A stretch of 43,844 nt of DNA from positions 1 through 43,844 of the forward strand of contig CAUHNW010000024.1 of the NCBI GenBank assembly GCA_959607825.1, written 5' to 3'. This DNA comes from HGM13006 sp900757695. GTDB lineage: Bacteria; Bacillota; Clostridia; Oscillospirales; Oscillospiraceae. The position numbers and the translations under genes were made by a program. Below the pieces are notes generated by a model, which was not told the DNA's origin, did no database searches, and saw only the letters and a program-made list of their open reading frames with translations. This document shows, in pieces, positions 31,829 through 39,410 of this stretch. The stretch's first letter is position 1; each line of letters starts with the position of its first letter.

Positions 31829-33112
31829 ATGGGACGATTTACAGGACGGCAGGGGCTTTGGGATCAGGCGGAGATCTCCCCGGCCATGGCAGGGGAAATG
31901 GAGACATGGCGGCGGGCCTTCTGCCGGGAGGGGCCCTGGAGCGGCGGCGCAGGACTGGCCGCCACCCTCACCGGCTATGCGGCAACCCTTGTGACCAACG
32001 AATTGGAGCTCCGCTGGGGCACCGGCGACCGGGCGGCCTATTTTGCGGCCCAGACCCCGGCATTGACCGCACGGCTCCATGAGGCGGTACAGCTTGCGGC
32101 GGTATTCGGCTGGGCGGTGCTCCGGCCGGTGGTGGAGGAGGGGAAATTCTGCTTCCAGCTCTGGGCCCCGGGGCAGGTGTTCCCCACCAGATTTTCCGCA
32201 GATGGGGCCATCACCGCCGGGTACTTTGCAGACCGCCGGGGGGAATATCTCCGGGTGGAGGAATTCGCCTACCAGCAGGGCACGCTGACCCTGCGGAACC
32301 GGGCCTATCGGGCAAGGGGCGAAGTGCTGGGGCAGGAGGTGCCCCTGAGCGTCCGGCCGGAATGGGAAAATATCAGCCCGGAGCTGGTGCTCTCCGGCCT
32401 CCGGGGGCCTCTGTTCGGGGTCATCAAAATGCCCTTTGCCAACACCGTGGAGCCGGTCAGCCCCCTGCCGGTGAGCCTCTATGCCGGGGCCGTGGAGAGC
32501 ATGGCGGAGTTTGACCGGGTGTATGGGGACTTCCTCTATGAGCTCCACTCGGGCAGGCGGAAGAACATCATCGAGCGGGGGGCCATTGTGCCCGAGGGGC
32601 GCAGAAAGGGACTGTTCCGTGGAACCAAGTATCTCGACCCCACCACGGATACCTACATCTTAGACCCCCAGGAGGAGCACAGCCCCTTTCAGGACTACTC
32701 CCCGGAGATCCGCACGGAGCAGTATCTCTCCGGTCTGAAAACCATTCTCCACATCATCGAGAACCAGTGCCACCTGTCCCCGGGCTCCCTGTCCATTGAC
32801 CAGCGCACCGGGGCCATGACCGCCACGGAGGTGATCTCTCAGGACAAGACCACCTACAACACCTGCGCCGCCATCCAGAATCGGGGCCTGACCCCGGGAC
32901 TGCTGGCGGTTATGGACGCCATGGAGGATCTGGCGGATCTCTATGGGATGGCCCCCGCCGGGGACACCCAGAAGGCCATCGTCTACGGGGACGGCATCTT
33001 TGAGGACACCCAGAAGGAATTTGAGCGGCGGATGGAGATGGCAAGGGAAGGGGTCATTGGGAAGGATGCGGTCAGGGAGTGGTATTTTGGGAAGGGGGAA
33101 GAGGGTAGATGA
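31829..33112 (+). CDS. Phage portal protein
   Basis: A 427-residue portal of the SPP1 gp6/A118 type. It would form the dodecameric ring through which DNA enters the capsid. Recognisable parts are FGVIKMPFANTVEP, the YGDFLYELHSGRRKNIIERG segment, DYSPEIRTEQYLSGLKTILH and SLSIDQRTGAMTATEVISQD. AGGAG precedes the ATG at 31829, only two bases after terL. It ends the packaging block; repeats fill the next 776 bases before the scaffold gene. Confidence 0.88.
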   Translation: MGRFTGRQGLWDQAEISPAMAGEMETWRRAFCREGPWSGGAGLAATLTGYAATLVTNELELRWGTGDRAAYFAAQTPALTARLHEAVQLAAVFGWAVLRPVVEEGKFCFQLWAPGQVFPTRFSADGAITAGYFADRRGEYLRVEEFAYQQGTLTLRNRAYRARGEVLGQEVPLSVRPEWENISPELVLSGLRGPLFGVIKMPFANTVEPVSPLPVSLYAGAVESMAEFDRVYGDFLYELHSGRRKNIIERGAIVPEGRRKGLFRGTKYLDPTTDTYILDPQEEHSPFQDYSPEIRTEQYLSGLKTILHIIENQCHLSPGSLSIDQRTGAMTATEVISQDKTTYNTCAAIQNRGLTPGLLAVMDAMEDLADLYGMAPAGDTQKAIVYGDGIFEDTQKEFERRMEMAREGVIGKDAVREWYFGKGEEGR

Positions 33113-33316
33113 TTTGACAGATCACGGGATCCAACGCCCGCCGGGGGCACCATCTTTCTTCTCGTGAAGAAAGATAGTGGAGAAAGACACGCCAAGGGGC
33201 CTTCGTCGTCACAAGCTCCGCATCCTTTGTTTCCGCCTTGAGGGCGAAAAGCGCAGTCGCTCCGCTGCTCCTCCTCTCCCCGGCGAACCCGCTGACGCTG
33301 GGCTTCGCCGGGGCCC
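33111..33316. repeat. Module D followed by inverted module B
   Basis: Module D (33111-33201) begins GATTTGACAGATCACGGGAT, overlapping the portal stop codon, and ends at CGCCAAGGGGCC. An inverted module B (33204-33316) follows: CGTCGTCACAAGCTCC to GCTTCGCCGGGGCCC. Confidence 0.78.
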
Positions 33317-33336
33317 TTGTTTTTGGGGATCCCCGG

Positions 33337-33462
33337 GGTAATGTTTTATAGTGATTTGACGAATCGGTGCAGTACGTGTTCGCATTGGTACTCCGCCCGA
33401 ATTTTAATCAGAGGCGGCGTGCTGACGCACTGCTTCCGCCTCTTCGTGCCTACTGCGGGTGC
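33337..33462 (+). repeat. Module C copy 2 (126 bp)
   Basis: Same as 29625-29750 by eye over the full length. The two copies lie on either side of the terS-terL-portal block. Confidence 0.85.
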
Positions 33463-33529
33463 AGGCAAAACCATGAAATTTGCACCATGTACGTCCAACG
33501 GTGGGCAGTCCTGTGCGGAATGCACCAAT

Positions 33530-33720
33530 GGCCCCTTTGTGTAAAGGGGGCTCCCCCGAAGGGGGTGGGGGATTGCTCCCCAAGACTTTGTTTTTCGGAG
33601 CGGTTTCTGACTATGAGCTGCCGATTAGCCGAGAAGTGCCAAGCGAAAATTTAGTGCAAAGCATCAATCCCTCCGCCGCCCATATAGGGCGGCACCTCCC
33701 TTTGCACAAGGGAGGCTTTG
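33530..33720 (+). repeat. Module A
   Basis: Left hairpin CCCCTTTGTGTAAAGGGG, then CTCCCCCGAAGGGGGTGGGGGATTG, a variable core with GACTATGAGCTGCCGATTAG, and right part CAATCCCTCC, GCCGCCC-loop-GGGCGGC, CCTCCCTTTGCACAAGGGAGG. Confidence 0.78.
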
Positions 33721-33812
33721 GTGCGTGCCGTGCGGAAGTGCGTACCGTTTCCACTTACTGCGCTAGTAAGCATACCCAAGGGCACTTCCTACGGGCGTGC
33801 CGAAACTTCATC

Positions 33813-33847
33813 AAAAAGCCTGTATTCTTCGGAATACGGGCTTTTTT
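33813..33847 (+). terminator. Terminator 41 bases before the scaffold gene
   Basis: AAAAAGCCTGTATTC (33813-33827), TTCG loop, GAATACGGGCTTTTTT. One G-T pair. It would separate scaffold and capsid transcription from the packaging block unless an antiterminator or a local promoter is used. Confidence 0.8.
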
Positions 33848-33888
33848 AGAACCAAAAACACCTATTAAATGGAAAGGAGAGACGGGAA

Positions 33889-34293
33889 ATGGATATGGAA
33901 GCTCTGAAAACCCTTCTGCCGGAGGCAGGAGAGGAGACGCTCTCGGCGGTATTCTCCGCCCACACCGCCGATCTGGAGGCGGCGGCACAGCGCACGGCGG
34001 CGCTGGAACAGCAGCTTTCGGCGCTGACCCTTGACCGGGCGGTAGACCGTGCCATGGCGGGCACGGAATTTTCCTCCAAGGCCGCCCGGGACTTTGTCCG
34101 GGGCAGGCTCACGGCGGCGGGACTGCCGGTGGAAAACGGCGCCCTCACCGGGGCGGCGGAGCTCATCGAGCAGATGCGGCAGGAGGACCCCGGGGCGTTT
34201 TTGCAGGACAGGCCCAAGGTGCAGGTGACGGTGGCGGCGAAGCCGGTGGCTTCCGGCGCCGGGAGTGCACTGAGGAAGGCCTTTGGGATTTAG
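33889..34293 (+). CDS. Phage capsid scaffolding protein
   Basis: A 134-residue acidic, helical protein starting MDMEALKTLLPEAGEETLSA with a coiled-coil stretch (TADLEAAAQRTAALEQQLSALTLDRAVDRAM) and ending GSALRKAFGI. This layout and its position between portal and capsid genes fit GP20/DUF4355-type scaffolds, which guide capsid assembly and then leave. AAAGGAGA precedes the ATG. It is the only single-gene block of the module, with repeats on both sides. Confidence 0.8.
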   Translation: MDMEALKTLLPEAGEETLSAVFSAHTADLEAAAQRTAALEQQLSALTLDRAVDRAMAGTEFSSKAARDFVRGRLTAAGLPVENGALTGAAELIEQMRQEDPGAFLQDRPKVQVTVAAKPVASGAGSALRKAFGI

Positions 34294-34334
34294 CGGCGAG
34301 TAGCGGAAACGGGGAGCGGTAATGGGCGGTACAA

Positions 34335-34612
34335 AGGCCCCTTTGTGTAAAGGGGGCTCCCCCGAAGGGGGTGGGGGATTGTTCCCCAGCGGCCCGGTTT
34401 ATACAGAGCGGTTCCCGATTATGAGTTGCTGACTAGTCGAGAAGTGCAAAGCTGTAGTTTACTGCCCAGCATCAATCCCTCCGCCGCCCTAAATGGGCGG
34501 CACCTCCCTTTGCACAAGGGAGGCATCGGGCGCTCCCGCGCCAGTGCGGGTAACGGAGAGGGGGAGCGGTAATGGGCGGTACAAAGCCCCCTTTACACAA
34601 AGGGGCCCTTGT
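34335..34612 (+). repeat. Module A plus a half copy
   Basis: A full module A (34335-34525) is followed by GGGCGGTACAAAGCCCCCTT and the single hairpin CCCCTTTACACAAAGGGG (about 34590-34608). The rest up to 34890 has only small hairpins and the capsid ribosome binding site. Confidence 0.72.
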
Positions 34613-34894
34613 ACCGTGCGGCAGTGCGTACCGTTTCCCTTGGCTGCTCAGGTGCGGCAGTGCGGGGAGCGGTGACGAGAGGTATGCACCCGTAGGAAGT
34701 GCCCTTGTGGTGCGTGCCGTGCGGGACTGCGTCCTATGTACGTTACCAGCTCAGGCCCGGAAGTGTCCGCTATTGATTCCGAAAAAAGCACGAAAGGAGG
34801 TGGTCAACTTGCACCGGTAAAAGGGCACCATGGAAGCATCATCAGGAACACACGTATGCCCCTTGGGCATCCACATTGAAAGGAGCAATCATTT

Positions 34895-35797
34895 ATGAGC
34901 AACACCATTGCACTGGCAAAGCAGTTTGTCCCTCTGCTGGACGAGACCTATCAGCTGTCCTCCCTCACCGCCATTCTGGACGGTCAGAGCGAGCTGGCCC
35001 GGCAGGGGGCCAACGCCAACGAGCTGATTATCCCCATGATGGCCATGCAGGGCCTTGGGGACTACAGCCGCAACAGCGGCTATGTGGAGGGCGATGTGAC
35101 CCTTACCAACGAGACCGTCACCTGCAACTTTGACCGTGGCCGCATGTTCACCGTGGACACCATGGACGATCTCGAAACCGCAGGCATTGCCTTTGGCCGT
35201 CTGGCCGGGGAGTTCATCCGCACCAAGGTGGTGCCGGAGCTGGACGCCTTCCGCCTTTCCTCCTACGCCTCCGCCGCCGGGGTCTCCAAGGCCACCGGCA
35301 CCCTTGCCACCGGGGAGGCGGCAGTGGCGGCCATTCGTGCGGCAGTGACCAAGATGGACGAGGACGAGGTGCCCCTTACCGAGCGCTATCTCTACATCAC
35401 CCCCACCCTCCACGGCCTGATCTCCGACATGGACACCACCAAGAGCCGGGAGGTGCTGGCCCGATTCGCCGCCGTGGTGGACGTGCCCCAGACCCGGTTC
35501 TACACCAAGATCGCCCAGAAGTCCGGCAAGGTTATCACCGGGGGCACCGATGAGGCGCCCACCTCCACCGATGAGACCGCCGGCGGCTACGCCAAGGCGT
35601 CGGAGGGCAAGGACATCAACTTTATGGTGATCCACAAGCCCGCCGTGATCCAGTTCCAGAAGCATGTGGCCCCCAAGATCATCACCCCCCAGGGCAACCC
35701 GGACGCCGATGCCTACAAGTTCGGCTACCACAATGTGGGTGTGGCAAAGGTGTACCAGAATAAGGCTGCGGGCGTTTACGTCCACAGCAAGGCGTAA
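34895..35797 (+). CDS. Phage major capsid protein
   Basis: A 300-residue capsid subunit. Recognisable parts are FVPLLDETYQLSSLTAILDG at the N-terminus, GLGDYSRNSGYVEGDVTLTNETVTCNFDRGRMFTVDTMDD, and the C-terminal NFMVIHKPAVIQFQKHVAPKIITPQ, typical of the capsid proteins of PBSX-like and related Firmicute siphoviruses. AAAGGAG precedes the ATG. The next gene starts four bases after the stop. No prohead protease gene is found, so maturation must be protease-free or use an outside enzyme. Confidence 0.88.
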   Translation: MSNTIALAKQFVPLLDETYQLSSLTAILDGQSELARQGANANELIIPMMAMQGLGDYSRNSGYVEGDVTLTNETVTCNFDRGRMFTVDTMDDLETAGIAFGRLAGEFIRTKVVPELDAFRLSSYASAAGVSKATGTLATGEAAVAAIRAAVTKMDEDEVPLTERYLYITPTLHGLISDMDTTKSREVLARFAAVVDVPQTRFYTKIAQKSGKVITGGTDEAPTSTDETAGGYAKASEGKDINFMVIHKPAVIQFQKHVAPKIITPQGNPDADAYKFGYHNVGVAKVYQNKAAGVYVHSKA

Positions 35798-35801
35798 GAT
35801 C

Positions 35802-36152
35802 ATGACATTATCCACACTGACTGCCGCCTACACCGCCGCAGGGGGCGGCATTACCGGCGATGACCTTGCCCGTCTGGCCCCCATGGCATGGGGGTATCTT
35901 TTGGGGGAGACCATGGGGAAGGTACAGACCATGGATACGGCGGAAGGGGACATGCTCCCCTGCTTTTCCGCCCTGCTGGAGTGGCTCCGGGGGCAGGAGG
36001 CGGGGGCAAGGCTCCAGAGCCAGAGTGTAGGGGACTGGAAGCAGGAATACCGGGACCCCGCCGGGGGACGATCTCAGGCACAGCAGGCCGGGGACATCGT
36101 CCGCCGGTATCTCTCCGGGTCGCCCCTGCTCTATCGGGGGTGGCCCCAATGA
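35802..36152 (+). CDS. Head-tail connector protein
   Basis: A 116-residue protein starting MTLSTLTAAYTAAGGGITGD and ending SGSPLLYRGWPQ. Its helical make-up and place right after the capsid gene fit the adaptor that closes the head below the portal (DUF/HCP1-like). The family match is by position more than by motif. The ATG lies four bases after the capsid stop and its end overlaps the next gene (ATGA). Confidence 0.7.
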   Translation: MTLSTLTAAYTAAGGGITGDDLARLAPMAWGYLLGETMGKVQTMDTAEGDMLPCFSALLEWLRGQEAGARLQSQSVGDWKQEYRDPAGGRSQAQQAGDIVRRYLSGSPLLYRGWPQ

Positions 36153-36550
36153 GCAGAAATACCATGATGGGACGGGACATCACCGTCTACAGCCGGTACG
36201 GCACCGATCAGCCCGCCCAATGGCAGGGCACGGTGCTCACCGGCGTTTTTTATCGGGAGACGGCGGCGGAGCACCTCACCGCTGCCGGGGTCGGGGGAGA
36301 TTCCCCCGGCCTTTCTCTCCGGATTCCCCTCCGGGGCGGACGGCGGAGCCGGGCACAGCTGGAGGCCGCAGCGGACAAGACCGGCCTGTTTACCCTCCTG
36401 CCCGGGGACTTTATTGCCCCGGGGGTATTTCCACAAGGGGCCTTCACCGGGGAGCTCCGGCAGGCGGTGCCCGAGGCCCGGCGTGTAAAGACCGTTACGG
36501 AGCGGCGGTACGGCACCGCCATGGATCACTGGGAGGTGGAGACCGGATGA
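36149..36550 (+). CDS. Head-tail joining / stopper-type protein
   Basis: A 133-residue protein starting MSRNTMMGRDITVYSRYGTD. It is rich in beta strands (TVLTGVFYRETAAEHL; GLFTLLPGDFIAPGVFP) and ends VTERRYGTAMDHWEVETG. I recognise it only by position as the minor capsid or stopper gene that follows the connector. Overlaps by four bases with genes on both sides. Confidence 0.65.
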   Translation: MSRNTMMGRDITVYSRYGTDQPAQWQGTVLTGVFYRETAAEHLTAAGVGGDSPGLSLRIPLRGGRRSRAQLEAAADKTGLFTLLPGDFIAPGVFPQGAFTGELRQAVPEARRVKTVTERRYGTAMDHWEVETG

Positions 36551-36891
36551 TGGCACTTCGGGTAAGTGTTCAGCTGGAACCGGAGAAAATCAAAAGTTCC
36601 CTTGGCCTTGGCCCCGGGGGACGGGTACAGAAGGCCCTGTGCCGGTCGGCCCTGGGGCGCTGCGGGGCCTATGTGCCGCTGGACACCGGCGCTCTCCGGG
36701 CTTCCGGCACCGCCGCCGGAGACGGCAGCGCCATTACCTACACCATGCCCTATGCGGCCGCCCAATATCATCTTCCCTATCACCACGCCGAGGCCCAGCG
36801 GGGCCGGTACTGGGACCGGCGGATGATGGCCGCAGAGGGGGCGGCGGTGGCGGAGGACGGAAAGAAAGCCATGAAGGGAGGAACCGATTGA
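36547..36891 (+). CDS. Minor capsid protein (tail completion type)
   Basis: A 114-residue protein. The YVPLDTGALRASGTA segment and YTMPYAAAQYHLPYHH are the hallmark of Minor_capsid_2/HK97 gp10-like neck proteins. The ending RYWDRRMMAAEGAAVAEDGKKAM also fits. It is coupled to both neighbours by short overlaps. Confidence 0.82.
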   Translation: MMALRVSVQLEPEKIKSSLGLGPGGRVQKALCRSALGRCGAYVPLDTGALRASGTAAGDGSAITYTMPYAAAQYHLPYHHAEAQRGRYWDRRMMAAEGAAVAEDGKKAMKGGTD

Positions 36892-37325
36892 TGGAAGCGG
36901 GAATCAGGCGCTTTCTGGGGGCGTGTCCCCTGATCGCCGGAAAGACCCTGCATCTGGACTATCTCCCCGGGGAGCCGGGGAGCTTCAGCCTTGCCCCATC
37001 CCCCGGGGGCTCGGTGCTGACGGAGTACATGGACGGCGGCCAGCGGCGGCAGGAGATCTATGCCCTTGGGGTGCGCCGGTACTTCGGGGCGGATGTGGAC
37101 AGCCAGCGGGAAAATCTCCGGTGGTTCCGGGATTTTGACCGGTGGCTCCGGGAGAAAAACCGCCGGGGCGAGCTGCCGGAGCTGGGAGAGGACGCCCTCT
37201 GCCTGTCGCTGACGGCCGCCGATGGGGGCTATGTGATGGAGGCCGGGGACGGCGGCATGGGGCGCTATCAGGTGGAGCTGCGGATGGTGTATTTTCAGGC
37301 GGCGCCGGGAGGGAAGGAAGTATAA
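36891..37325 (+). CDS. Tail terminator / minor capsid 3-type protein
   Basis: A 144-residue protein with LHLDYLPGEPGSFSLAPSPG and ENLRWFRDFDRWLREKNRRGELPELGEDALCLSLTAADGGYVMEAGDGGMGRYQVELRMVY. The pattern fits the protein that caps the tail tube at the neck, and its position just before the tail tube gene supports this. It ends the capsid block; two tandem repeats lie between it and the tube gene. Confidence 0.75.
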   Translation: MEAGIRRFLGACPLIAGKTLHLDYLPGEPGSFSLAPSPGGSVLTEYMDGGQRRQEIYALGVRRYFGADVDSQRENLRWFRDFDRWLREKNRRGELPELGEDALCLSLTAADGGYVMEAGDGGMGRYQVELRMVYFQAAPGGKEV

Positions 37326-37364
37326 ATCCGGATGGGGAGCGGTGACGGGAGGAATGCGCCAAGG

Positions 37365-37886
37365 CCTCCCTTTGCACAAGGGAGGCTTTGGGCGCTCCCG
37401 CGCCAGTGGGGGTAACAGAGATGTGGAGCGGTGACGGGCGGTACAAAGGCCCCTTTGTGTAAAGGGGGCTGTCAGCGAAGCTGACTGGGGGATTGCTGCA
37501 ACGCACACATTTTTCTGACGCACTTCTCGATTATTCGGCAGCTCATAATCGGAAGCCACTCCGATTACCACCTCTTGGGGAACAATCCCTCCGCCGCCCT
37601 AAATGGGCGGCACCTCCCTTTGCACAAGGGAGGCTTTGGGCGCTCCCGCGCCAGTGGGGGTAACAGAGATGTGGAGCGGTGACGGGCGGTACAAAGGCCC
37701 CTTTGTGTAAAGGGGGCTGTCAGCGAAGCTGACTGGGGGATTGCTGCAACGCACACATTTTTCTGACGCACTTCTCGATTATTCGGCAGCTCATAATCGG
37801 AAGCCACTCCGATTACCACCTCTTGGGGAACAATCCCTCCGCCGCCCTAAATGGGCGGCACCTCCCTTTGCACAAGGGAGGCTTTG
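37365..37886 (+). repeat. Tandem 248-bp repeat built from module A
   Basis: Two full units, 37365-37612 and 37613-37860, appear identical by eye. A third partial unit (CCTCCCTTTGCACAAGGGAGGCTTTGG) follows. Each holds module A plus the spacer GCGCTCCCGCGCCAGTGGGG and GTGGAGCGGTGACGGGCGGT. The remaining bases to 37993 carry the tail tube leader. Confidence 0.92.
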
Positions 37887-37993
37887 GTGCGTACCGCCCG
37901 GAACTGCGCCCCGTTTCTGCGGTCTGCGTATATCCAGCGCTCCCCGCCCAATCCAATTAGCACAACATCAAGCGCAATGAAAGGAGAACACAT

Positions 37994-38494
37994 ATGACAA
38001 TCAAGGAATACATGGAAAAGGTCACAGCCGCATCCGCCACCGGCGAGTATGTGGGCCGGGACATGGTGCTGGGTCTCGACTGCTCCGAGACCCCTTCGGC
38101 CTCGGCGGCTCCGGGGACATTTACCTATGTGGGGGCCCATGTGGAGGACTACGGGGCGGAGCTGAGCCCCAAGACCACCGACAAGAGCTACGTCTATGAG
38201 GGGGACAGCACCATCAAGACCTCCACCCAGCGGAAGTTTTCCATCTCCGGTCAGGCCTACATCTCCGACGATTTTATGGACTTCATCCGCTCCTTTGCCA
38301 TCAAGTTCGGCAAGGGCAGCGCCGTCCAGCGCCGGTATGTGTACTTCCACAGCGGCACAAAGGAGGGGGAGACCGGCACCGTCACCGTCATCGTCAAAAA
38401 TGACGGCAGCGCCGGGGCATCCTCGGCGGCGGACATTGAGGTGGAGCTGAAATCCAGCGGCCCCGTGTCCGCCTACACCTATTCGGCGGCGTAA
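37994..38494 (+). CDS. Phage tail tube protein
   Basis: A 166-residue protein of the siphovirus tail-tube fold, with STQRKFSISGQAYISDDFMDFIRSF and RRYVYFHSGTKEGETGTVTVIVKNDGS. Hexamers stack to form the inner tail tube. AAAGGAG precedes the ATG. It starts the tail block, with the chaperone gene 11 bases on. Confidence 0.84.
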   Translation: MTIKEYMEKVTAASATGEYVGRDMVLGLDCSETPSASAAPGTFTYVGAHVEDYGAELSPKTTDKSYVYEGDSTIKTSTQRKFSISGQAYISDDFMDFIRSFAIKFGKGSAVQRRYVYFHSGTKEGETGTVTVIVKNDGSAGASSAADIEVELKSSGPVSAYTYSAA

Positions 38495-38505
38495 GGAGGG
38501 GCAGC

Positions 38506-38862
38506 ATGGCAAAGTATTTTACGTTTTTAGACCGGACGCTGGAGCTACGGTTCTTTGCAGAGGATCCCATTACCGTGTCCATTCCCATGGGGGACGATAT
38601 GGAGCAGCTGCTCATGGAGATGGGGAAAAACATGGACGAGGCCGGGGACTACGGCCACGCCATGGAGGCCCTGTATCCCATTCTGGGCCGGGAGAACACC
38701 GAGAAGATTCTCTCCCGGTCGGACCGGCAGGACTGCTATGCGGCGGAGCAGCTGGCGGCCTTCGTCATCGCCGCCTACGGGGAGGGCAAGGAAAAAAACC
38801 TCCGGGCCGCCGGGGCTGGGCGGATGGACAGTACAGCCTGTGGCATATGCCAAATGCCCTGA
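38506..38862 (+). CDS. Tail assembly chaperone (gpG-like, short form)
   Basis: A 118-residue protein starting MAKYFTFLDRTLELRFFAED. Residues 1-95 form the chaperone domain. At codons 96-98 the mRNA reads G-AAA-AAA-AAC, giving the heptamer A-AAA-AAC at 38793-38799. Without slippage translation ends 21 codons later in a Cys- and Gly-rich tail. With a -1 slip it continues as PPGRRGWADGQYSLWHMPNALKIHGK straight into the Gp15 frame without a stop. Such gpG/gpGT-type pairs keep the tape measure protein soluble while the tube forms. AAGGAGG precedes the ATG. Confidence 0.82.
   Translation: MAKYFTFLDRTLELRFFAEDPITVSIPMGDDMEQLLMEMGKNMDEAGDYGHAMEALYPILGRENTEKILSRSDRQDCYAAEQLAAFVIAAYGEGKEKNLRAAGAGRMDSTACGICQMP
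38793..38799 (+). promoter_or_regulatory. Predicted -1 ribosomal frameshift site
   Basis: Heptamer A-AAA-AAC in the zero frame of the chaperone gene fits the X-XXY-YYZ rule. A GC-rich stretch (CTCCGGGCCGCCGGGGCTGG) follows at once and could fold to stimulate slipping. The -1 frame is open from here through the Gp15 gene. Confidence 0.72.
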
Positions 38863-39410
38863 AAATCCACGGAAAATGCTATCCCATCTCCACGGACTTC
38901 CGCACGGGGCTCCGGTTCTGGAATCTGTGCCGGCGGGGACGGCTCACCGGCTCCGCCGCCCTGACCCTCTGGTTCCCCGGGGAGATCCCCGGGGACGGGG
39001 AGGCGGCCATGGAGGGCATCCGGCGGTTCTATCTCCGAAAGGACGAGCCCATGGAGGAGATGCCGCCCGCCGGTGAGGCCGTCTATGATTTCCTTGGGGA
39101 TCAGGACGCCATCACCGCAGGCTTTCAGGAGAAATACGGCATGGATCTCCAAGACCCCCATCTGACCCTCCACTGGTGGCGGTTTATGGCCCTGCTGGAG
39201 GGGCTCATGCTGCCCGGCCTCCGGCGGCGGGCGGAGATCCGCACCATGGATCCCGGGAAGCTGCCCCCGGAGCAGCGGGAGGAATTTTTCAGGCTCCGGC
39301 GGGTCTATGCCATCGGGGAGAAAAAGGAGACCCTCCGGGAACATCTCCGGCATCTGGACGAGATCATTGCCGGGGCCGCCCGGAACGGAAAGGGGGAACA
39401 CCGTGGCTGA
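38847..39410 (+). CDS. Gp15-family tail protein, probably made as a frameshift fusion
   Basis: A 187-residue Bacteriophage Gp15 family protein (HGKCYPISTDFRTGLRFWNL at the N-terminus, then AITAGFQEKYGMDLQDPHLTLHWWRFMALLEGL). Its own ATG at 38847 lacks a clear ribosome binding site and overlaps the chaperone end by 16 bases. The open frame extends upstream past the A-AAA-AAC site. The main product is therefore likely a chaperone-Gp15 fusion of about 300 residues, equal to gpGT of other tail modules. It ends overlapping the tape measure start. Confidence 0.78.
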   Translation: MPNALKIHGKCYPISTDFRTGLRFWNLCRRGRLTGSAALTLWFPGEIPGDGEAAMEGIRRFYLRKDEPMEEMPPAGEAVYDFLGDQDAITAGFQEKYGMDLQDPHLTLHWWRFMALLEGLMLPGLRRRAEIRTMDPGKLPPEQREEFFRLRRVYAIGEKKETLREHLRHLDEIIAGAARNGKGEHRG

